A stretch of DNA of 59,509 nucleotides from Myxococcus guangdongensis (GTDB lineage Bacteria; Myxococcota; Myxococcia; Myxococcales; Myxococcaceae), in assembly GCF_024198255.1 (NCBI RefSeq), contig NZ_JAJVKW010000026.1, positions 1 to 59,509 on the forward strand. Direction: 5' to 3'. The position numbers were made by a program, and so were the translations under genes. Position 1 is the stretch's first letter; every line of letters begins with the position of its first letter. Positions 49,381 to 57,766 of the stretch are shown here, piece after piece. Below the pieces are notes generated by a model. It made no database searches. It saw nothing but the letters and a program-made list of their open reading frames with translations, and had not been told where the DNA came from.

Positions 49381-51294
49381 ATGCGCCCATCGCGTCGTCC
49401 TCGGAGTCAGCATCTGGTGACGGGGTTGCTCCTCGTCCTCGTCATCTCGGCGTGTCCCCAGGAGCGTCGCGCCCTCACGCGCGCGGAGGTGGAGTCCATC
49501 ACCTTCACGCGGCTGGAGCGCTTCGGCTCGGAGGCGGAGCTCGACGCGCACCTGGCTCAGGTGGAGGCGATTCGCTCGAGCCTGGCCACGGGCGGCGGCC
49601 CCGTCATCGGCTGCGGGGGTGAGCCCGCGAACGGAGAGCCGTCACCGCAGACCCCGGGAGAGTCGGAGCCCTCCATCACCCACAACCAGGAGGCCGGCGT
49701 CGACGAGGGCGACATCGTCAAGGCGGTGGGGGACTGGTTCGTGGTGCTGCGCCGGGGGCGGCTCTTCACGGTGCGCCAGGGAGCGGGCGCGCTGGAGCCG
49801 GTGGCGCAGGTGGACGCGCACGCACCGGGCTTCACCCGCGGCTCCTGGTACGACGAGATGCTGGTGTACGGACGGCGCATCGTCGTCGTGGGCTACAGCG
49901 ACCTGGTGGGCGCGACCGAGCTGGGCCTGTTCCGCCTGGACGACGCGGGCGGGCTGACGCACGAGGCCACGCACTTCATCAGCTCGAGCGACTACTACTC
50001 CAGCCGCAACTACGCGAGCCGACTGGTGGGCGGCACGTTGGTGTTCTACCTGCCCTATCCGCTCACGACAGGCATGGTTTCGCTGCCGTCCACGCGCGCG
50101 TGGGTGCGTGGCAACGAGACGACGGCGTGGCGCCCCATCCTCTCGCGGCTGGAGGTGTTCAAGCCGGTGCAGACCACGCTGACGCCCATGCTGCACACGG
50201 TGGTGCGCTGCGATTTGGACGCGGCGGAGTTCACGTGCACGGCCCGCGCGTTGATGGCGCCCGCCTCGCGGACCTTCTACGTGTCGCGGGACGCCGTGTA
50301 CCTGTGGGTGTCTCCGGGCTTCGAGTGGTGGACGGTGGAGGGGGAGACGCGGCGCACGCCTCGTGACTCGGTGGTGTATCGGTTGCCGTTGGAGGGGGGC
50401 GAGCCCGGGGCGCTTCGTGCGCGCGGCGCGCCCATCGACCCTTTCTCGTTCCGGCAGAACGAGGACGGACACCTGGATGCGTTGCTCGTGGCGACGGGCC
50501 AGGGTGATTCGATGTGGGGGCCGGAGCTGACACGCGGCGATGGGCGCTTCGCGCTCCTGCGTGCGCCGGTGGCGGCGTTCGATACGGAGCTGCGCGGCTT
50601 GCGCGCGGAGCACTTCACGGTGCTGCCGGGGCCCGTGACGGGCTCGCTGCACAACCGCTTCGTGGGGAACCACGTGCTGTGGGGTTCGGGTGATGCGACG
50701 ACCCAGGACTCGAGTCGGGGCGAGCGCGCGGTGTGGGTGACGGACGTGCGTGTGCCCTCGGACGTGCATCGGTTGGCGCTGGAGCACTCCGTGACGCGGC
50801 TGGAGCCCCTGGGGAGCACGGGCGCGCTCGTGGCGGGGCAGGACCTGTTGGGGTTGAGGTTGAGCACGCTGTCGCTCACGGAAGGTGGGCCCGTGCGCAG
50901 TGACTCACTCTCGCGCCCCGGGGCAAGTCAGGGCGAGACGCGCAGTCACGGGTTCTTCTTCAAGCCGGATGGGACCGGGGGCGGGGTCATGGGCCTGCCC
51001 GTGCGGATGCAGGGGGGCTCATGGAGTCACTTGAGATACGGCTCCGCGGAGGTGTCCTTCCTGCGGGTGGATGCGGACTTGCGACTGTCGAGCCTGGGTA
51101 CGCTCGTGGCGTCCACGGAGGCTCGCGATGACCGGTGCAGCAAGTCGTGCACGGACTGGTACGGCAACGCGCGCCCCATCTTCTACCGGGACCGCGTCTT
51201 CGCGTTGATGGGCTATGAGTTCGTCGAGGCCCGCGTCACCCAGAGCGCCGTGGAGGAGGCGGCTCGCGTGAGCTACTTGCAGCCGGTGCGTTGA
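49381..51294 (+). CDS. Beta-propeller domain lipoprotein (PF09826-like), paralogue of the gene at 15444
   Basis: This 637-residue protein has the signal RSQHLVTGLLLVLVISAC with lipobox. An ATG at 49369 would add four residues, and neither start has a clear ribosome binding site. The core motif SITHNQEAGVDEGDIVKAVG matches the 15444-17570 protein's NNQVAGVHEADFVQNDG. Propeller-like blades follow (WFVVLRRGRLFTVRQGAGAL, RIVVVGYSDLVGATELGLFR, FYVSRDAVYLWVSPGFEWWT). A Cys pair near the end (RCSKSCTDW) may form a disulfide. Role unknown; outer-membrane or periplasmic lipoprotein. Confidence 0.83.
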   Translation: MRPSRRPRSQHLVTGLLLVLVISACPQERRALTRAEVESITFTRLERFGSEAELDAHLAQVEAIRSSLATGGGPVIGCGGEPANGEPSPQTPGESEPSITHNQEAGVDEGDIVKAVGDWFVVLRRGRLFTVRQGAGALEPVAQVDAHAPGFTRGSWYDEMLVYGRRIVVVGYSDLVGATELGLFRLDDAGGLTHEATHFISSSDYYSSRNYASRLVGGTLVFYLPYPLTTGMVSLPSTRAWVRGNETTAWRPILSRLEVFKPVQTTLTPMLHTVVRCDLDAAEFTCTARALMAPASRTFYVSRDAVYLWVSPGFEWWTVEGETRRTPRDSVVYRLPLEGGEPGALRARGAPIDPFSFRQNEDGHLDALLVATGQGDSMWGPELTRGDGRFALLRAPVAAFDTELRGLRAEHFTVLPGPVTGSLHNRFVGNHVLWGSGDATTQDSSRGERAVWVTDVRVPSDVHRLALEHSVTRLEPLGSTGALVAGQDLLGLRLSTLSLTEGGPVRSDSLSRPGASQGETRSHGFFFKPDGTGGGVMGLPVRMQGGSWSHLRYGSAEVSFLRVDADLRLSSLGTLVASTEARDDRCSKSCTDWYGNARPIFYRDRVFALMGYEFVEARVTQSAVEEAARVSYLQPVR

Positions 51295-51418
51295 GGTCGC
51301 CCGGCGAGCAGGGAAGCCCCCTGGCTCGCCTGTATGGCGGGAGCGTCACGGTCGCTTCACCGACGTCCGCCACTGCGTGGCGCTTCCCCTCGCGGAGGAC
51401 ATGGGCGACAACGGGGGC

Positions 51419-52579
51419 ATGCACCGTCGTCACTTCCTGCGATTCAGCGCCCTGGGGGGCGGCTCGTTGGCCCTCGGCAGCCTGGGCTTCTGGCGCAACG
51501 TGTACGCCGCGCCGCCCACGCCGGGCATCGGCCCGTATGGCGCCATGGCGGACGTCGCGGACGCGAACGGGCTTCGACTGCCGCGTGGCTTCACCTCGCG
51601 CGTCATCGCCCGCAGCGGCGACGTGGTGCCGGGAACGAACCACGTGTGGCACATGGCGCCGGACGGCGGGGCCTGCTTCGCCCAGCCGGATGGCGGGTGG
51701 ATCTACACGAGCAACAGCGAGGTCTCCCCCGACGGCGGCGTGTCCTCGGTGCGCTTCGACGCGAAGGGACAGGTCACGGGGGCGTGGCGCATCCTCTCCG
51801 GCACCCACGTCAACTGCGCGGGAGGTCCCACGCCCTGGGGGACGTGGCTGTCGTGCGAGGAGCACCGCCAGGGGCTCGTCTGGGAGTGTGACCCGACGAA
51901 GCCGGGACAGGGTGTGGCGCGGCCCATGCTGGGTGCCTTCGTCCACGAGGCCGCGGCGGTGGATGAGCTGGGCCGGCGCCTGTACCTCACGGAGGACACG
52001 CCCACGGGGCGCTTCTATCGCTTCACGTCGGCGAAGTGGCCGTCGCTCGAGGAAGGCACGCTGGAGGCCGCGCAGGTCATCAGCGACGCGCGCTCGGGCG
52101 CGCGGGTGCGCTGGGTGCCGGTCTCGCCGCTGACGTCCGCCGCGATGCAGGCCAACGCGAAGGAGACGACCGTGTTCGCCGGCGGCGAGGGCTGCTGGAG
52201 CGAGAGCGGCATCGTGTACTTCACGACGAAGCACGACAACCGCGTCTGGGCGTACACGCCGCTGACCAGCCGGCTCGAGGTGCTCTACGACGCGGCGACG
52301 TACCCGGACGCGCCGCTGCGAGGCGTGGACAACCTCACCCTGTCCAAGGCCCGCGAGGTGTTCGTCTGCGAGGACGGCGATGACATGCAGCTGTGCCTGC
52401 TCACGCCGGACCGGAAGGTGACGCCGTTCCTCCAGGTGATGGGACAGCCGGGCTCGGAGCTGGCGGGCGCGGCGTTCAGCCCCGATGGCAGACGGATGTA
52501 CCTCAGCTCGCAGCGCGGCCCGGATGGGCGCGGGTTGACGTACGAGGTGTCGGGCCCGTTCAGGACGCGTCCGGCATAG
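51419..52579 (+). CDS. PhoX-like (DUF839) protein with Tat signal
   Basis: The protein has 386 residues. The start MHRRHFLRFSALGGGSLALG is a twin-arginine signal (RRHFLRF), so the protein is exported folded. The body is a PhoX/DUF839 propeller: ANGLRLPRGFTSRVIARSGD, CAGGPTPWGTWLSCEEHRQG (typical GPTPWGTWLSCEE motif with metal-ligand Glu), GAFVHEAAAVDELGRRLYLT, YLTEDTPTGRFYRF and GVDNLTLSKAREVFVCEDGD. Characterised PhoX is a Ca/Fe-dependent alkaline phosphatase. The sequence is shorter than PhoX of 550-600 residues, so the activity is uncertain. Starts at 51401 or 51377 are also possible; no site has a clear ribosome binding site. Confidence 0.85.
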   Translation: MHRRHFLRFSALGGGSLALGSLGFWRNVYAAPPTPGIGPYGAMADVADANGLRLPRGFTSRVIARSGDVVPGTNHVWHMAPDGGACFAQPDGGWIYTSNSEVSPDGGVSSVRFDAKGQVTGAWRILSGTHVNCAGGPTPWGTWLSCEEHRQGLVWECDPTKPGQGVARPMLGAFVHEAAAVDELGRRLYLTEDTPTGRFYRFTSAKWPSLEEGTLEAAQVISDARSGARVRWVPVSPLTSAAMQANAKETTVFAGGEGCWSESGIVYFTTKHDNRVWAYTPLTSRLEVLYDAATYPDAPLRGVDNLTLSKAREVFVCEDGDDMQLCLLTPDRKVTPFLQVMGQPGSELAGAAFSPDGRRMYLSSQRGPDGRGLTYEVSGPFRTRPA

Positions 52580-52654
52580 CCTGTCGCCTGGCGACCCGCC
52601 GGACGAGCATCCCGCTGGAAACCTCCCCCCTCTCGGGCATACCTTTTCGGGGCG

Positions 52655-53503
52655 ATGGGAGCCCCGCCCCCCTCACAGCTCGGGCTGTTCGACTCGGCGG
52701 GGTCCGCGCGCGAGGAGTCCATCCCGCGCGCCAGCTCCCGCCCCGTCCGCGAGCCGGCGTCGCCTCCCCATACGCAGCCGCATGACGGGCGCCGCCTCCC
52801 GGAACGCGAGGACGCGCTCCTCCAGGCCGCGAGCCTCGCGCGGCGGCTGTCGCAGCGCCTCGGCGCGCCCGTGCACCTGCGCCTCACCGACAACCGCGCC
52901 ACGCTGGTGAGCTTCCGCCGCGTCGCCCAGGGCCTGCGGCTGCGCGTGCACCACCTCTTCCTCGAAGCACCCGACGACGTGGTGCGCGCCATCGCGCTCT
53001 ACGCCGCGCGCTCCGACGCCAGCGCGGGCGCGCTCCTCGAAGCCTACGCACGCGAGCACCAGGACCTCGTGCGCCGCGAGCGCCGCCCCGGCAAGGCGCT
53101 GCGCTCACGCGGCCGCTGCTTCGACCTGCGCGCCGTCCAATCACGCCTCAACACGGACTGGTTCGACGACAGGGTCCAGGTGGACATCGGCTGGGCGCGC
53201 CGCCCCTCGAAGGGCCGCAGGCGCTCCATCCACCTGGGCGGCTACGACGCGCGCCTCAGGGAAATCCGCATCCACCCCGCGCTGGACCGGCCCCATATCC
53301 CCGCATACGTCGTGGACTACCTCGTCTTCCACTCCATGCTCCACGCCGACCTCCACGAGGAGGACGGCGACGGCCTGGACGCGCAGGGCCGCTGCTCGCC
53401 GGGACACTCGCCCGCGTTCCTTCGACGGGAGGACACCTTCCCCCTGAAGGACGCCGCGCAACGCTGGCTTCAGGACAACCACACCTCCCTGCTGCGCGGC
53501 TGA
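52655..53503 (+). CDS. SprT/M48-like metallopeptidase fold protein lacking the catalytic Glu
   Basis: The protein has 282 residues. The motif normally HExxH reads H226-S227-M-L-H230 (in VVDYLVFHSMLHADLHEE). A likely third zinc ligand follows in GHSPAFLRREDTFPLKDAAQ, so zinc ligands are kept while the catalytic Glu is Ser. The N-terminal 60 residues are Pro/Ala/Arg-rich and disordered-looking. The middle part (APVHLRLTDNRATLVSFRRV, GRRRSIHLGGYDARLREIRI) contains the strands of this fold, where the family has beta-sheet before the zinc helix. It may be a pseudoenzyme or zinc-binding scaffold. Confidence 0.75.
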   Translation: MGAPPPSQLGLFDSAGSAREESIPRASSRPVREPASPPHTQPHDGRRLPEREDALLQAASLARRLSQRLGAPVHLRLTDNRATLVSFRRVAQGLRLRVHHLFLEAPDDVVRAIALYAARSDASAGALLEAYAREHQDLVRRERRPGKALRSRGRCFDLRAVQSRLNTDWFDDRVQVDIGWARRPSKGRRRSIHLGGYDARLREIRIHPALDRPHIPAYVVDYLVFHSMLHADLHEEDGDGLDAQGRCSPGHSPAFLRREDTFPLKDAAQRWLQDNHTSLLRG

Positions 53504-53585
53504 GCGTCAGGCCGTGCGCAAACGCGCGCGCTCCGGCCACCCCCCGGATGGCCATGCGCCCGAGCGCCCTGCATGCTCCCCGCCC

Positions 53586-53987
53586 ATGCGCTACTTCAGC
53601 GTCGACGAGGCCAATCGACTGGTGCCGCTCTTGAGCCGCACCTTCGAGCACATCCGCCCCTGGGTGGAGCGGGTGCAACAGCTCGTGGAGACGCTCGGCA
53701 CGCCCGAGGGCAAGGCGCTGGCGAACCACGAGGCCCTGCGCGAGGAGCGCGACGCGCTGCTCGAGAAGGTCCGCGTCGAGCTGCGCCAGTTCCACGAGAT
53801 GGGCCTGGAAATCAAAGGCGCGCAGGGGCTCGTCGACTTCCGAGCCCACCGCGGTGAAGAGCCCGTCTACCTGTGCTGGCGCATCGGAGAGCCCGCCGTC
53901 TCGCACTGGCACGGCATGTACGACGGCTTCTCCGGACGTCGCCCCATCGACAGCCCGGACGAGTTCGCCCCCACCTACTTGAGCTGA
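53586..53987 (+). CDS. DUF2203 family protein
   Basis: This 133-residue protein starts MRYFSVDEANRLVPLLSRTF, the typical DUF2203 opening. A helical segment is followed by KGAQGLVDFRAHRGEEPVYL and CWRIGEPAVSHWHGMYDGFS, the conserved C-terminal motif of this family (D-F-x-x, CW, E, W-H). Function is unknown; it is cytoplasmic. It lies 82 bp after the metallopeptidase-like gene. The convergent coiled-coil gene ends 8 bp beyond its stop. Confidence 0.88.
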   Translation: MRYFSVDEANRLVPLLSRTFEHIRPWVERVQQLVETLGTPEGKALANHEALREERDALLEKVRVELRQFHEMGLEIKGAQGLVDFRAHRGEEPVYLCWRIGEPAVSHWHGMYDGFSGRRPIDSPDEFAPTYLS

Positions 53988-53994
53988 GCGCCCC

Positions 53995-54597
53995 TCACCC
54001 GCCGAAGCTCTTCTGCAAGAGCGCCAGCTTGTTGCGCGCGGACAACAGCTGCTGACGCAGCGACTCCGCCTGCCTCGAGATGTCGTTGAAGTCGCGCTCC
54101 GCCGCGGCCTGGCTCAGCGACTGCGCCTCGTCCGCCACCTCACCCATGCGGTCCTGGAGCGACTGGAACGACGTGGCCAACGCCGCGTTCTCCTCGGGCG
54201 TCTTCGCCTGCTGACGCTGGGCCGCGAACTCCTGCATCCGCACGTTGAGCTCGCCGGCGCTCTGCCCCAGCGAGCCGTAGCGCACGAGCAGGTCCTTGAA
54301 GATTTCGGTGCGCTGCTGCAGCTCCAGCGCGCGCGCCTGCACGGCCTCCGCCTGGGTCTGCTGCCTGTCACGCACCTGGGAGATGGCGCCCACCAGTCCG
54401 GCGACGCGGCCACGCAGCTCCTCGTCCATGTCGGCCAGCGCCTTGAGGGTGGCGGAGGCCTTCTCCAGGTGCTTCTCCGCCTGGAGGGGCGCGTCCTGGA
54501 GCTGCTGGGCCAGGGCCTCGAAGCGCTCCAGTCCCTCGTCGAGGGAGCGGGCGGCCGTGACCAGCGTGGATTCCTGCGGTTTGTCTCGCTTGCTCAT
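53995..54597 (-). CDS. Cytoplasmic coiled-coil protein of unknown function
   Basis: This 200-residue protein starts MSKRDKPQESTLVTAARSLD and has almost no Gly/Pro after residue 40. It is predicted to be helical with heptads of Leu, Ala and Gln (LERFEALAQQLQDAPLQAEK, SFQSLQDRMGEVADEAQSLS). It ends LLSARNKLALLQKSFGG. I recognise no family. The start is chosen because upstream sequence is unlike coding; other starts upstream remain possible. It is convergent with the DUF2203 gene and divergent from the NmrA-like gene. Confidence 0.7.
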   Translation of the reverse strand: MSKRDKPQESTLVTAARSLDEGLERFEALAQQLQDAPLQAEKHLEKASATLKALADMDEELRGRVAGLVGAISQVRDRQQTQAEAVQARALELQQRTEIFKDLLVRYGSLGQSAGELNVRMQEFAAQRQQAKTPEENAALATSFQSLQDRMGEVADEAQSLSQAAAERDFNDISRQAESLRQQLLSARNKLALLQKSFGG

Positions 54598-54791
54598 GAG
54601 CGGCGGCACCATGGCACGCACGCGGCCCGCCCGGTGGACGACTTGGGAGGCAAAACGCATGGGCCTGCACGCCTTGCTGCCCGGCGGGCTCGGGCGAGGG
54701 CACAAGCGCCACCTCCTCCACGCTCGCCACAGGCCCTCATCGTCCCCACCTTCCCGACATCCCGCAGTCCTGTCTGTCGCGAGGTTCACAC

Positions 54792-55718
54792 ATGACCAGG
54801 GCCCACTCCTTCTCCGTGCTCGTCACCGGCGCCACTGGCCGGCAGGGCGGCGCCGTGGCGCGCCACCTGCTCCACCGCGGCCACCGCGTCGTCGCCTATG
54901 TCAGGAACCCCGAGGCTCCCGGCGCGCGCGCGCTGGAGACGCTGGGCGCCGAGCTGGCCGTGGGCACCTTCGACGACGTGGACACGCTCGCCCGCGTCGC
55001 CGAGGGCGTGGACTCCTTCTACGCCATGGCCACGCCGTTCGAGGCCGGCGTGGAGACGGAGAGACGCCACGGCATGAACCTGGTGGACGCCGCGCGGCTC
55101 GCCGAGGTGAAGCACTTCGTCTACACCTCCGTCGCCGGGGCCGACCGGCTCACGGGCATCCCCCACTTCGACAGCAAGCACCGCGTGGAGCTGCACCTGC
55201 GCCGAAGCGGCCTGCCCTTCACCATCCTCGGGCCCACGTTCTTCATGGAGAACTTCACCAGCCCCATGTTCGAGGAGGGCCTGCGCGCCGGCATGCTCGC
55301 CTTCGGCCTGCCCCCCACGCGCGGCCTGCAGATGGTGACGACCGAGGACCTGGCCGCCTTCGCCGTGAAGGTGCTGGAGAACGCCGAGCGCCACCTGGAG
55401 CAGCGCATCGACGTCGCCTCGGACGAGGTGACGGGACAGCAGGCGTCCGGGCTGCTCTCCATGGTGAGCGGACACCGCATCCACTTCGAGCAGCTCTCGC
55501 TGGACTACCTCCGCGAGCGCAGCGAGGACCTGGCGGCGATGTACGAGTGGTTGGACCGGGTGGGCTACCACGCGGACATCCTCACGCTGCGGCACGACTA
55601 TCCGGACGTGCGCTGGCACACGTTCGAGGACTGGGCGCGGCAGCAGGACTGGAGCACCCTGACGTCTCCCGCGTGGCCCCACGCGGCCGCGGAGCCCACG
55701 CCGCCCGCCAGTCAGTGA
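54792..55718 (+). CDS. NmrA-like NAD(P)-binding protein
   Basis: This 308-residue protein has a Rossmann fold with VLVTGATGRQGGAVARHLLH at residues 9-28 (GxxGxxG loop). It continues with VVAYVRNPEAPGARALETLG, VKHFVYTSVAGADRLTGIPH, HLRRSGLPFTILGPTFFMEN and a C-terminal extension rich in Trp/Asp. This is the NmrA/HSCARG-type atypical short-chain dehydrogenase pattern, which lacks the YxxxK active site and binds NAD(P) as a sensor or redox regulator. The ATG follows closely after a CACAC stretch without a strong ribosome binding site. Its substrate or partner is unknown. Confidence 0.85.
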   Translation: MTRAHSFSVLVTGATGRQGGAVARHLLHRGHRVVAYVRNPEAPGARALETLGAELAVGTFDDVDTLARVAEGVDSFYAMATPFEAGVETERRHGMNLVDAARLAEVKHFVYTSVAGADRLTGIPHFDSKHRVELHLRRSGLPFTILGPTFFMENFTSPMFEEGLRAGMLAFGLPPTRGLQMVTTEDLAAFAVKVLENAERHLEQRIDVASDEVTGQQASGLLSMVSGHRIHFEQLSLDYLRERSEDLAAMYEWLDRVGYHADILTLRHDYPDVRWHTFEDWARQQDWSTLTSPAWPHAAAEPTPPASQ

Positions 55719-55815
55719 GGCCCCTCTCCGCTCGGCGGCGTTCCGGGGTGGCGCCGCGCCGTGGGGCGGCATCCAGCACGCGAGGGTTACCTTTCCACCA
55801 AAGGAGAGACACCTC

Positions 55816-56511
55816 ATGCGCGCGCTCGTGCCGCTCGTCGCCCTGTTGGTGGTGGCGAGCTGTGCCTCGAACACCAACACGTTGAAACCCACGATGCAGG
55901 CCCAGGTGCTCCCCGCGGACCAGAACACGGCCGTCGCGGAGGGCGCGGGGGTGAGGTTGGTGGCGGATGCCTCCGCGTGGAAGGGCTCACCGGCGAACCT
56001 GGAGCGCACCCTCACGCCCGTCTACGTCCGGCTGGAGAACCAGAGCGGCAGGACGCTGCGCATCCGCTACGAGGACTTCTCGCTCGTCGGCACCGAGTCG
56101 CGCTTCCGCTACTCCGCGCTGGCGCCCTTCTCGCTCCGGCAGTCCGCCATCTCCTCGAGGGACGACGGGACGGGCGGCTCGGGGCGCGCGTGGGTGTACA
56201 TGGGCGGGGGGCCCCGTTGGAGCTCGCGCTTCGGCCCACGCTGGGGCAGCCCGTACTACCCGTTCTATGGGCCGTACGGCCCGGGCCCCTACGCGTACCA
56301 GTGCGAGGAGCCGCTGCCCACGAAGGACATGCTCCGTCAGGCGCTGCCCGAGGGCACGCTGGGCGACGGTGGCACGGTGCAGGGCTTCATCTACTTCCAG
56401 GTCGTCACGGGCCGCGAGAGCGGCGTCGTGCTGGAGGCGCGCCCCGTCGACGCGAACAGCGGTGAGTCGCTGGGCACGCTCGACATCCCGTTCCAGGTGG
56501 GCAAGGGCTGA
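55816..56511 (+). CDS. Lipoprotein with a Gly/Tyr/Pro-rich loop
   Basis: This 231-residue lipoprotein starts MRALVPLVALLVVASCASNT with lipobox VASC, and AAAGGAGAG upstream supports the start. The N-terminal part (RLVADASAWKGSPANLERTL, VYVRLENQSGRTLRIRYEDF) resembles the immunoglobulin-like domain found in many exported lipoproteins. A low-complexity stretch (RFGPRWGSPYYPFYGPYGPG, about residues 136-155) follows. The C-terminal part (GFIYFQVVTGRESGVVLEAR) looks like another strand-rich segment. Function unknown. Confidence 0.78.
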   Translation: MRALVPLVALLVVASCASNTNTLKPTMQAQVLPADQNTAVAEGAGVRLVADASAWKGSPANLERTLTPVYVRLENQSGRTLRIRYEDFSLVGTESRFRYSALAPFSLRQSAISSRDDGTGGSGRAWVYMGGGPRWSSRFGPRWGSPYYPFYGPYGPGPYAYQCEEPLPTKDMLRQALPEGTLGDGGTVQGFIYFQVVTGRESGVVLEARPVDANSGESLGTLDIPFQVGKG

Positions 56512-56513
56512 GC

Positions 56514-56807
56514 TCAGTGCAGCAGCATCGCCGCGCGTGACGAGGCCGCGCGGCGGTGGCCGTTGAGCAGCGAGGCCTCCTCGTTCACGCCCAGCTCGCG
56601 GCGGATGTCCTCGCCGCGCATGGGCAGGCCGAACAGGGGGCCCATCAACACCAGGTCCAGCGAGGCGGCGACCAGGGGGCCGAGCCCCAGCAGGGCCAGC
56701 CCCGCGCCCTTCGCCGACCCCGCGCGCAGCCCTCCCAGCACCAGACAGGACCCCGTCACGATTCGAAGCCAACGTCCCGTCCGCGATGCCATGAAGCCGA
56801 CGACCAT
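56514..56807 (-). CDS. DUF2892-like small inner membrane protein
   Basis: This 97-residue protein starts MVVGFMASRTGRWLRIVTGS, with GGGAGGTG upstream. It has two hydrophobic helices (LRIVTGSCLVLGGLR and GLALLGLGPLVAASLDLVLM, then GPLFGLP), the typical layout of DUF2892 (YgaP C-terminal-like) proteins. The C-terminus is soluble. The function of the family is unclear. It is convergent with the lipoprotein gene (2 bp between stops). Confidence 0.78.
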   Translation of the reverse strand: MVVGFMASRTGRWLRIVTGSCLVLGGLRAGSAKGAGLALLGLGPLVAASLDLVLMGPLFGLPMRGEDIRRELGVNEEASLLNGHRRAASSRAAMLLH

Positions 56808-57018
56808 GCGCACACCTCCCCGGGCCAAGATGGACACGCTCCGGCGAGCGACCACCGGGGGGGCCTCCATCTCCACGCGGGAAGCAGGCCACCGGGCAGG
56901 CGCACGGCGCGACAGACGAGGTCCAGGAGGGCTGTCACGACGTCAGCGGGTGCACGGTGCGGGGCACCTGCCCAGCTTCACGTCGAGGGGTACTTCCCAC
57001 GGCCCCCAGGGAGCTCCC

Positions 57019-57261
57019 ATGTTCAGCCGCGCCGAGATTCACAAGGGCATGAAGGTCCGAGGCAATGACGGACACGTCGTCGGCCGCATCATCGACATCA
57101 CGGAGAAGGAGCTCATCGTCGAGAAGGGCCTGCTGCGTCGTCACGACTTCGCGGTGTCGTTCGACGACGTGAGCGAGGTGCTCCACGGCGAGGTGGTCCT
57201 CCACCACGGCCGCGACAGCCTCTTCTCCGCGCCCCGCGAAGTGGCCCCCGTGCAGCACTGA
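57019..57261 (+). CDS. PRC-barrel/DUF2171-like protein
   Basis: This 80-residue protein starts MFSRAEIHKGMKVRGNDGHV and continues VGRIIDITEKELIVEKGLLR and RHDFAVSFDDVSEVLHGEVV, the pattern of short PRC-barrel/DUF2171 proteins. AGGGAG lies 5-10 bp upstream. Members of this family are thought to bind RNA or protein partners, and many are stress-linked in myxobacteria and actinobacteria; this is family knowledge only. It lies between the small membrane protein and the toxin cassette. Confidence 0.75.
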   Translation: MFSRAEIHKGMKVRGNDGHVVGRIIDITEKELIVEKGLLRRHDFAVSFDDVSEVLHGEVVLHHGRDSLFSAPREVAPVQH

Positions 57262-57295
57262 GCGCTACCGCGGCGGCGGCTTCACCCGACTCCTT

Positions 57296-57766
57296 TCAGG
57301 CTTCGTCGTCGGGCAGGAGCGTCCGTAGCAGCGCGTCGTCGGGTCCGAGCGGGCGCCAGCCTGCGGCAGGAGGGTTGGAGAGGAGAGCATCGCCTACCCG
57401 CGCAACTTGCTCCTGGTGGGTTTCCGGGGTGTATCCGGTCCAACGACCCAGGGCCTTGGCGACCTTGAAGCGGTTCGCATCGTCCAGTACGGCCGGCCAC
57501 CCATCGGGAAGAGTCTGGGACAACATGCGCACGAGGACATCGCGAACAAAGCGCGTGACCTGCCTGCGCTGTTCCGCCTCATGGAGCAAGGCACTGAGAA
57601 CCTGCACTCCTGCAACGTCCTCGCGCCCCAGCTCTTCGGCCAGCGCAACCAAAGAGGCCGTGGGACGCTCGTTCGCGAAGGCCGTGATGGACTCGTACCC
57701 ATGCTCGCGCACCCGTTCGTACAGCCGGGCCTTGATGTTTCCTCGCCAGGCGTCTCCGTCGCTCAT
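57296..57766 (-). CDS. Putative immunity protein of the SitA-like toxin
   Basis: This 156-residue protein has no signal peptide and starts MSDGDAWRGNIKARLYERVR. It is helical and charged (HEAEQRRQVTRFVRDVLVRM, DDANRFKVAKALGRWTGYTP), with no domain I recognise. The start ATG overlaps the toxin stop as ATGA, so it is translationally coupled and made with the toxin. Position and coupling are what SitI immunity genes show in sitBAI operons. I infer immunity from context, not from sequence. Confidence 0.75.
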   Translation of the reverse strand: MSDGDAWRGNIKARLYERVREHGYESITAFANERPTASLVALAEELGREDVAGVQVLSALLHEAEQRRQVTRFVRDVLVRMLSQTLPDGWPAVLDDANRFKVAKALGRWTGYTPETHQEQVARVGDALLSNPPAAGWRPLGPDDALLRTLLPDDEA

